6,329 nt of DNA from Chlorobium sp. (GTDB lineage: Bacteria; Bacteroidota; Chlorobiia; Chlorobiales; Chlorobiaceae): positions 1 to 6,329 of the forward strand of contig JANQGE010000083.1 of the NCBI GenBank assembly GCA_028277485.1, written 5' to 3'. The notes under the pieces were generated by a model, which saw nothing but the letters and a program-made list of their open reading frames with translations, had not been told where the DNA came from and made no database searches. Shown in pieces: positions 1 through 4,426 of the stretch; the stretch's first letter is position 1; the number at the start of each line of letters is the position of its first letter. Made by a program: the position numbers and the translations under genes.

Positions 1-234
1 GATCCTCGCCGATATGGTCGGCTTGGTCACCTTGAACATGGAGGCAAGCTCCGTTATGTTTATCCCCTCATTGTTGCCGATCGCCTGGATCGTATGAATT
101 TCCTCACGCCTGAGGGTCTCCTCCACACCGAAATCCTGCTTCTCGTCATGCCACCTCATATAGACTTTCGCGATGTCCATGATCGCATCGTTCATGCGGT
201 GAAATCTTTTCTCTCTCTCTTGACTCCCAGACAT
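1..234 (-). CDS. MarR-family transcriptional regulator, N-terminal part (cut by window edge)
   Basis: The frame opens with ATG at 234 and stays open for 78 codons to the left edge, so the C-terminal part is missing. Residues 1-40 (MSGSQEREKRFHRMNDAIMD and onward) would form the N-terminal dimerisation helices. Residues 41-78 contain LRREEIHTIQAIGN, then ITELASMFKVTKPTISARI, the winged helix-turn-helix of the MarR family with the characteristic xELAxxxxVTKPTIS recognition-helix pattern. MarR proteins are cytoplasmic homodimers that usually repress their own and neighbouring transport or detoxification genes until a small ligand binds. An in-frame TAG at 247-249 leaves ATG 234 as the first start, although no good Shine-Dalgarno sequence precedes it. 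It lies downstream of, and in the same direction as, the methyltransferase and ABC genes, and has its own promoter and palindrome. The family call is solid; the ligand and regulon are inference. Confidence 0.85.
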   Translation of the reverse strand, partial: MSGSQEREKRFHRMNDAIMDIAKVYMRWHDEKQDFGVEETLRREEIHTIQAIGNNEGINITELASMFKVTKPTISARI

Positions 235-313
235 TATCGCATACGACTATAGTTGTTCCAGTAACAGCCTGTTTTGCAGTGGATTTTTGACCTTCACTAC
301 CGCTTACTTGGAA

Positions 314-334
314 TTTGTTAGTAATACTAACAAA
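314..334. promoter_or_regulatory. Palindromic operator, probable MarR-type binding site
   Basis: Two perfect 10-base arms, TTTGTTAGTA and its reverse complement TACTAACAAA, surround a single central A at 324. Size, AT-richness and the TTAGTA/TACTAA core match the general form of MarR/SlyA-type operators. It covers the -10 box of the predicted marR promoter, so binding would block RNA polymerase. No second copy was seen elsewhere in the window, so control of the ABC or methyltransferase genes by this site is not shown. Confidence 0.6.
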
Positions 335-352
335 AACACAATTAAAAGCCAA
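324..352 (-). promoter_or_regulatory. Predicted sigma70-type promoter of the marR gene
   Basis: Read on the minus strand, TTGGCT (352-347) and TAGTAT (329-324) are separated by exactly 17 bases, in an AT-rich stretch. Transcription would begin near 317 and give a leader of about 80 bases before the ATG at 234. The -10 box lies inside the 314-334 palindrome, as expected for an autorepressed marR gene. Predicted by eye only. Confidence 0.5.
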
Positions 353-422
353 AAAATAATTTCAACATGGAAAACAAAACATACCCTCCTGCCAGGTACA
401 CCAAGAAAGCTCCCGGACATCA

Positions 423-521
423 GGACACCTCTATTGTCATGAGCGACACCCTCTACTATCCGACCAACGAAGTATTCGGGCCGCGCAACAAATTAATAGA
501 AGTGCCCTTAATAGAGGTGCC
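423..521 (+). repeat. Short terminal-inverted-repeat element, copy A
   Basis: The left end GGACACCTCTA (423-433) is inverted at TAGAAGTGCCC (497-507). After TTAA a second right-end copy follows, TAGAGGTGCC (512-521). Inside are ATTGTCATGAGCG (433-445) and CCAACGAAGTA (464-474), both shared with copy B at 2317-2406, and the first shared (one base different) with copy C at 6233. At about 85 bases it is too short to code for a transposase, so it is a MITE-like or REP-like non-autonomous element. It occupies much of the gene-free stretch 235-546, which otherwise holds the marR promoter, the operator and a terminator. Confidence 0.7.
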
Positions 522-524
522 TTC

Positions 525-543
525 AAAAACGGTCGGCTTACCG
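525..543 (-). terminator. Weak intrinsic terminator after the UbiE-type methyltransferase
   Basis: On the minus strand, starting three bases after the TGA at 549-547, CGGT (543-540) pairs with ACCG (533-530) around the six-base loop AAGCCG, followed directly by five T residues (529-525). The stem has only four base pairs but is GC-rich, and its position at the gene end fits. It would separate the methyltransferase transcript from the independently promoted marR gene. Confidence 0.4.
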
Positions 544-546
544 GCT

Positions 547-1197
547 TCAAGAAACGGTAGGAGCGGGGGATGCGACAACATATCCCAGCATCATCCCTTG
601 AGACTGCCGCTCATGTTTGATTGCAACAACCTTTCTTTCCTTTACCTTAAAACCACAACCGGAAATCAATGCACACAGGCTGTTACTGGTGAATAAATGA
701 TAAGACTTGTGCCCGGACTTCGAGGCCCATCCTTGATAATTATCCAGGTTTTCTGCAGTCTCGGCATGACAATACGTAGGCGCAACCAGTAATCCTGTCG
801 GCTTGATCACGCGCATCGCCTCACCCAGCGCCACGTCAGGCGTTTTCATGACATGAAGGGAGTTCAGAATGACAACTGCATCAAAGATATGATCGGGGAA
901 ACCAAGTTCATAGGCATTGCGCACATGAAACGATATGTTTGCTATGCCGGATTCGACCGCTTTTTTTCGCGCAACCGAGATCATTTCCGGCTCCAGATCC
1001 AGGGCATCAACCTGTTTAACACGTTTTGCCAACTCAAGTGAGACAATTCCGGTACCCGCAGCCATGTCTAAAACACGATCCACGCGGCCTATGTCATCCC
1101 CTATCCTTTTTACCAATGCCTCTATATCCGGATGTATATGTTTGTCGAATTCCGGCGCATTTTTCGCCCAATATGCATTATTTTCATGCAACTGCAT
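547..1197 (-). CDS. Class I SAM-dependent methyltransferase, UbiE/type 11-like
   Basis: A 216-residue cytoplasmic protein with a single Rossmann-type methyltransferase domain. Motif I is VLDMAAGTG (about residues 42-50), the SAM-binding glycine loop. DALDLEPEMI (64-73) is the post-I strand, with the acidic residue expected to hold the SAM ribose. FDAVVILNSLHV (105-116) is motif II, and the segment AMRVIKPTGLLVAPTYCH is the usual motif III strand. Size and motif order match type 11/UbiE-like enzymes that methylate small molecules, but the acceptor cannot be read from the sequence; nothing specifically shows quinone methylation. The frame extends to a GTG at 1203, but that codon is part of the strong Shine-Dalgarno sequence, so ATG at 1197 is preferred. 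It follows the TcmP-like gene after a 284-base gap full of heptamer repeats and is followed by a weak terminator. Family confident, substrate unknown. Confidence 0.85.
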   Translation of the reverse strand: MQLHENNAYWAKNAPEFDKHIHPDIEALVKRIGDDIGRVDRVLDMAAGTGIVSLELAKRVKQVDALDLEPEMISVARKKAVESGIANISFHVRNAYELGFPDHIFDAVVILNSLHVMKTPDVALGEAMRVIKPTGLLVAPTYCHAETAENLDNYQGWASKSGHKSYHLFTSNSLCALISGCGFKVKERKVVAIKHERQSQGMMLGYVVASPAPTVS

Positions 1198-1200
1198 GTT

Positions 1201-1209
1201 CACCTCCTT
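1201..1209 (-). promoter_or_regulatory. Strong Shine-Dalgarno sequence that decides the start at 1197
   Basis: On the minus strand AAGGAGGTG (1209-1201) is followed by AAC and the ATG at 1197. This nearly full anti-SD complement places the start at ATG 1197, not at the overlapping in-frame GTG 1203-1201. It is the best ribosome binding site in the window. Confidence 0.75.
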
Positions 1210-1280
1210 ACCATCAAACCGTTTTCCCCCTTGCCTGCTGCCCGCTGACTCCTCTTTCGGGATTCGCCGATTATCTTCTC

Positions 1281-1448
1281 CCGCCTAACACTTAGCACCT
1301 AACACCTTCCCCTTTTTGACTTTTAACTTTTTCCTTTTGACTTGTCACTCCCTTTGCCTACAGCCTACTGAAGACTGCCAACTGATTCCCTCTTGTCACT
1401 CGTCACTACTTTTCCTACTTCTAACTTCCCACATCCCACTTCCCATCC
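1281..1448. repeat. Degenerate heptanucleotide-periodic tract
   Basis: Read on the minus strand from 1448 to 1281, the DNA divides without slippage into 24 units of seven bases. The first units resemble AAGTGGG, ATGTGGG and AAGTTAG; then come GTGACGA and GTGACAA; then GCAGTCT and TCAGTAG; then AAGTCAA, AAGTTAA, AAGTCAA; and finally AAGGTGT, TAGGTGC, TAAGTGT. The unit drifts while the register holds. A weaker continuation runs to about 1224. The strand is strongly purine-rich and I see no convincing coding frame. It fills the 284-base gap between the two methyltransferase genes (1198-1481). Comparable heptamer tracts (STRR sequences) are known from cyanobacteria; I do not claim homology. Confidence 0.7.
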
Positions 1449-1481
1449 TTTTTATTCCTTTGGTAAACTACTCAAAATCAT

Positions 1482-2309
1482 TCAGACAAACCCCAGATGA
1501 ACAATCCTGCTTGACAGCAACGGCCTGATGAGGGGCAACCGACCAACAATCCCAAACCATTTCCATCTTTTTCTGTGATAATCATAGTAGTTCCATTCTT
1601 TCAGAAACCGTATACCTTCGTGCCACTGTTCGATTTTTCTGCTATCCTTTATTCCCCACTTGAATTCCGCGGAACTGCCGATCTTGCTTACCGAATCATG
1701 ATGTTTGCTCTTACCGACCGCCACCGGTGCAAGTACCTCCAGAAACATTTCCGCATCAGGTAGACGGGCAACCATCCGCCTGAAAAAACCGGCAACCTCA
1801 TCTTCCGTAAAATACATGAACAGCCCCTCCGCAATGATCAGTATCGGCCTTCCCTCAGCCTTGACATCGTCAAACCAGGAATCATCAAAAACAGATTTAG
1901 CTATACATGTATTCCCATCGCTTTCGTTGAAAAACCGCCGCCTGAGCCCAATTGCTTCAGGCAGATCAAGGTCATACCAGCGATGTATGATGCTGTCGTC
2001 TTTCAAACGTTCATAGCGCGTATCGAGACCTGCGCCAAGGTTAACGATCACCGCGTTTGGCCTTTGCTGCAGAAAATCACAGACAGCCTTATCGAGCAGC
2101 ATTGTTCTGATCGAGACACCGACCTGTGTCAACCATGCATCCTTGAATCTCGAAAAATCATAATCAATGCGCGAAATCAACCCTTCCGCCATATCATCTC
2201 TGATGATCGGATCAGCCTGCTTTGATTCTTCGGCTCGCGCCCAAAGCGGTATAAGCATGGTTTCAGGAACTCCCTGCAATTTCTTTTCCATACTGTTCTT
2301 TTTATCCAT
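1482..2309 (-). CDS. TcmP-like O-methyltransferase, LCM/PPM1 family
   Basis: A 275-residue class I SAM methyltransferase of the leucine carboxyl methyltransferase (LCM) superfamily, closest in layout to TcmP, which O-methylates a polyketide carboxylate in tetracenomycin synthesis. The N-terminal GVPETMLIPLWARAEES (13-29), followed by DPIIRD and IDYDFS, is typical of the TcmP branch. VNLGAGLDTR (89-98) is the family's SAM-binding motif I, WYDLDLPE (111-118) carries the acidic residues of motif II, and EGLFMYF (161-167) is the conserved LCM motif before the C-terminal lid. Length is normal and nothing is broken. The start at 2309 is preferred because SD-like GAGGTG lies ten bases upstream, within repeat copy B; M7 at 2291 is the alternative. 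The carboxyl or hydroxyl acceptor is unknown; the neighbouring ABC pair and second methyltransferase suggest a small metabolite, not a protein phosphatase. Confidence 0.85.
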   Translation of the reverse strand: MDKKNSMEKKLQGVPETMLIPLWARAEESKQADPIIRDDMAEGLISRIDYDFSRFKDAWLTQVGVSIRTMLLDKAVCDFLQQRPNAVIVNLGAGLDTRYERLKDDSIIHRWYDLDLPEAIGLRRRFFNESDGNTCIAKSVFDDSWFDDVKAEGRPILIIAEGLFMYFTEDEVAGFFRRMVARLPDAEMFLEVLAPVAVGKSKHHDSVSKIGSSAEFKWGIKDSRKIEQWHEGIRFLKEWNYYDYHRKRWKWFGIVGRLPLIRPLLSSRIVHLGFV

Positions 2310-2311
2310 TA

Positions 2312-2338
2312 TTATTGGACACCTCTATTTATTGTCAT
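2312..2338 (-). other. Possible 8-residue leader ORF inside repeat copy B
   Basis: On the minus strand an ATG at 2338 opens MTINRGVQ and stops at TAA 2314-2312, two bases before the ATG of the TcmP-like gene. GAGGTG (2352-2347) precedes it with an eight-base spacer. The layout would allow reinitiation at 2309. Such a short frame easily arises by chance, and it consists almost wholly of repeat sequence, so confidence is low. Confidence 0.2.
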
Positions 2339-2406
2339 GAGCGGTTCACCTCTCTTATCCACCCAACGAAGTAATCAGGGCGTGCAATAAGTTTTTAGAG
2401 GTGCCC
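2317..2406 (+). repeat. Short terminal-inverted-repeat element, copy B
   Basis: The ends GGACACCTCTA (2317-2327) and TAGAGGTGCCC (2396-2406) are inverted repeats with one mismatch. The stem can resume inside with TTATTG (2329-2334) against CAATAA (2385-2390). The interior carries ATTGTCATGAGCG (2331-2343) and CCAACGAAGTA (2363-2373), shared with copy A. The element fills nearly the entire 100-base gap between ABC2 and the TcmP-like gene: its right end lies one codon (an extra TGA) from the ABC2 stop, and its left end seven bases from the next ATG. No clear target-site duplication is visible. In transcripts it could form a long hairpin containing the next gene's ribosome binding site. Confidence 0.75.
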
Positions 2407-2409
2407 TCA

Positions 2410-4161
2410 TCATGCCCGCATCTTCCAACCCCTTGCCCTCTGCTGTTCCTGCCAGAACCGGGCATAGAGCCCCTCCTGATGCACCAGTTCCTCATGCCTG
2501 CCCCGCTGAACAATCCGCCCTTTTTCCAAGACAAGAATCTGATCGGCATTCAGGATAGTCTGAAAACGGTGTGCGATAACAATCACGGTTTTGCTTCTCA
2601 CCAGATTGTCGAACGCCGCCTGAATATCCGCTTCGTTTTCAGGGTCCAGAGAAGCTGTAGCCTCATCAAGCATGACAATCGGAGCGTCTTTCAGTATGGC
2701 TCTCGCAATGGAAATTCTTTGTTTCTCCCCACCGGAAAGCGACGCTCCGCCTTCGGCGAGCACCGTATCATACCCTTGGGGCAGCGCTTCGATAAAGCCA
2801 TGACAACAGGCCTGACGCGCAGCTTCCTTAATACCATCCAGAGAAGCACCTTTTCTGCCAACTCGTATATTATTGGCGACCGTATCGTTGAACAGATACA
2901 CATCCTGAAAAACCATTGCAACATTCTGAAGCAGTTGCTCGGTTTCACACCCTTTCACCGGCCGCCCCCCAATAAGAATGTCTCCCTTGTCAACGTCCCA
3001 GAAACGGGAAACAAGATTCACCATCGTTGTCTTTCCCGATCCGGAAGGACCTACCAGTGCGGTCATTTTTCTTTCAGGGATGATACAGCTCACCCCTTGC
3101 AGAACCGGAGTATCCAGGTATCTGAAGTGAACATTTCTAAACTCGATATCTCCGGCCTGCAGAGGTTTCCTGCCTGCTTCTTCCGGGAGTTCCACAGCGG
3201 AAAATACCTCTTCGATACGAGCCGTCGACACCATGGCGTAGCGCAGTTCCACAAGCATGATCCCCAGATTCTTGACAGGAGCGAAAAAATAGTACCCCAG
3301 GATGGCATAGGTAAGGTAGTTCACGACGCCAAGTCCGCCGGCGGTGATCATCCAGGCTCCAACCAGAAGCATCAGGAGATATCCCACATCGAGGATCAGG
3401 AGAAAGACCTGCACGGGGATTCCGGTAAACACTTCCACGCGAAAACTCTGCTTCTTCAACTCCAGCATCGCCTGCTTCAGGGAATCGAAGTGCTCGCCCG
3501 TCATGTTGTATGCCTTGAGCAGCCTGAGCGTGCTGGCATACTCGAGCAGCCGGGAAGATGTGGACGTAATCGAGGCGATGTGCTTCTCGCCCAGACGCGC
3601 CACGATCCGCGAAGCGACCAGGAGAAACACCGACGCCACGGCTATGGTGCCGACAATGATCCCGAAAAGAGAAGCATCGATGACGACGAGGAAAGCGCCG
3701 AGCAGAAACGGTACGACGATCGCGGAAACAATATCGGGAAGCTGATGGGAAAGCGTGTTTTCAGCCTTGGTGACATCATGAAGAATGCGCGACGTGACAT
3801 CACCCGGGTCCTTCGCCTTGAAAAAGCCCAGGGGCAGTTTCCGCAGCTTCTCGCCCAGCTTGAGGCGCAGCGACGTCGAGATTCTGTACGACTTCACGAA
3901 ACTGTTCGTATGCCCCCACAACGAGAGCAGAAAGTACACCAGAAAAACCGCGGCGTACAGGCCCGTAAACAACCACAAGTTCCGGAAATCGACGCTGCCG
4001 CCCGTCAAGAGCGGTACCGACAGGTACAGAATGATCACATAGATGCCGCCGGTAAACATGCCGCGAGGCAGGTTGCTGATAAAATTCCCGGCAAAAATAC
4101 TGAGAAGCGCGCGGGGCTGCTCCCTGAACAAACTCCACTTTTTCGCCTGTTCCGCTTTCAT
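2410..4161 (-). CDS. ABC half-transporter 2, fused membrane and ATPase domains
   Basis: A 583-residue exporter-fold half-transporter of the inner membrane. Residues about 19-305 form the membrane domain with six predicted helices (roughly 19-53, 61-84, 141-161, 164-184, 243-275, 280-302). The ATPase domain follows: A-loop Y348, Walker A GPSGSGKTT (371-379), Q-loop Q419, signature LSGGE (475-479), Walker B IVMLDE (495-500) with catalytic E500, D-loop SLD (504-506) and H-loop H531. All catalytic residues are present. Length is normal. AAAGGAG at 4176-4170, eight bases before ATG 4161, supports the start; tandem TGA codons end it, directly against repeat copy B. It probably pairs with the gene at 4427-6238 as a heterodimer. 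The family includes drug and lipid exporters and the YbtPQ/IrtAB siderophore importers; direction and substrate remain open. Confidence 0.92.
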   Translation of the reverse strand: MKAEQAKKWSLFREQPRALLSIFAGNFISNLPRGMFTGGIYVIILYLSVPLLTGGSVDFRNLWLFTGLYAAVFLVYFLLSLWGHTNSFVKSYRISTSLRLKLGEKLRKLPLGFFKAKDPGDVTSRILHDVTKAENTLSHQLPDIVSAIVVPFLLGAFLVVIDASLFGIIVGTIAVASVFLLVASRIVARLGEKHIASITSTSSRLLEYASTLRLLKAYNMTGEHFDSLKQAMLELKKQSFRVEVFTGIPVQVFLLILDVGYLLMLLVGAWMITAGGLGVVNYLTYAILGYYFFAPVKNLGIMLVELRYAMVSTARIEEVFSAVELPEEAGRKPLQAGDIEFRNVHFRYLDTPVLQGVSCIIPERKMTALVGPSGSGKTTMVNLVSRFWDVDKGDILIGGRPVKGCETEQLLQNVAMVFQDVYLFNDTVANNIRVGRKGASLDGIKEAARQACCHGFIEALPQGYDTVLAEGGASLSGGEKQRISIARAILKDAPIVMLDEATASLDPENEADIQAAFDNLVRSKTVIVIAHRFQTILNADQILVLEKGRIVQRGRHEELVHQEGLYARFWQEQQRARGWKMRA

Positions 4162-4169
4162 TTGTCACA

Positions 4170-4176
4170 CTCCTTT
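4170..4176 (-). promoter_or_regulatory. Shine-Dalgarno sequence of ABC half-transporter 2
   Basis: AAAGGAG on the minus strand stands eight bases before ATG 4161, a standard spacing. It fixes the start and shows that ABC2 is translated independently of ABC1, which ends 265 bases upstream. Confidence 0.7.
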
Positions 4177-4186
4177 CTTCCTAAAC

Positions 4187-4208
4187 TGAGCGTTTCAACA
4201 AATGCTCA
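4187..4208. other. Hairpin in the ABC2 leader, just upstream of its ribosome binding site
   Basis: On the plus strand TGAGCGTTT and AAATGCTCA pair over nine positions (one G-T wobble) around the loop CAAC. On the transcribed minus strand the wobble becomes an A-C mismatch inside an otherwise paired stem. It lies 11 bases upstream of the Shine-Dalgarno sequence. It has no T-run and is therefore not a terminator; it could be an operator or a leader structure. Confidence 0.35.
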
Positions 4209-4224
4209 ATAAGAGTAAGTTTAT

Positions 4225-4248
4225 AAAAAAACAGTGTCTTATACTGTT
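4225..4248 (-). terminator. Terminator-like hairpin with T-run upstream of ABC2
   Basis: On the minus strand AACAGT (4248-4243) and ACTGTT (4235-4230) form a six-pair stem with a seven-base loop. The T-run (4231-4225) begins within the stem's end and continues past it. The stem is AT-rich and weak. It lies about 180 bases after the ABC1 stop and 64 bases before the ABC2 start, so it could end the ABC1 transcript or act as an attenuator. The same AT-rich stretch could instead hold promoter elements (TTGAAC at 4251-4246 with an imperfect -10), so the call is uncertain. Confidence 0.3.
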
Positions 4249-4354
4249 CAAAAGGTATAATTATCGTCACCTGTCGGGTGCAGGAAAAAACCGATAAAGG
4301 ACCGCATGTGTTGAAACCCTTCGGGATTGCCGATCATACCACATCTGCTTCGTT

Positions 4355-4395
4355 ACAGGGAACTTGCGGTAGATCACTACAGCAGCGTTCCCTGT
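4355..4395. other. Long interrupted hairpin between the two ABC genes
   Basis: ACAGGGAAC (4355-4363) is perfectly inverted at GTTCCCTGT (4387-4395). Inside, TGC (4365-4367) can pair with GCA (4382-4384), and GTAG (4369-4372) with CTAC (4377-4380), closing on the loop ATCA. Sixteen base pairs interrupted by small bulges are possible. No T-run follows on either strand, so it is unlikely to be an intrinsic terminator. It lies 32 bases after the ABC1 stop and could be a processing or stabilising structure or a protein site. Confidence 0.45.
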
Positions 4396-4426
4396 GCCTT
4401 GCATCTGTGGCATGCTCGACAATCGC

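Noticed and set aside
146..352. 68-codon minus-strand frame overlapping the marR start
   Set aside because: It lies in another frame across the marR promoter, leader and first codons; the marR frame with a clear winged helix explains this DNA better.
367..696. 109-codon plus-strand frame MENKTYPPARYTKK...
   Set aside because: It runs through repeat copy A and then antisense through the end of the methyltransferase. It has no Shine-Dalgarno sequence and no family resemblance.
1204..1300. Possible promoter for the UbiE-type gene using GATAAT near 1270
   Set aside because: A -10-like GATAAT is present, but I could not find a reasonable -35 box at 16-18 bases in the heptamer tract.
1316..1528. 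70-codon plus-strand frame in the gap between the methyltransferases
   Set aside because: It is a product of the pyrimidine-rich heptamer tract (Leu, Ser, Pro, Thr rich) and ends inside the TcmP-like gene on the opposite strand.
2307..2412. Target-site duplication around repeat copy B
   Set aside because: The flanks ATT on the left and TCA on the right do not match, so transposition cannot be shown from this copy.
2401..4212. 603-codon open frame on the plus strand opposite ABC2
   Set aside because: It shares codon boundaries with ABC2 and exists because TTA, CTA and TCA codons are absent there. The translation is rich in His, Arg and Gln and has no recognisable domain, whereas the minus strand has complete ABC motifs.
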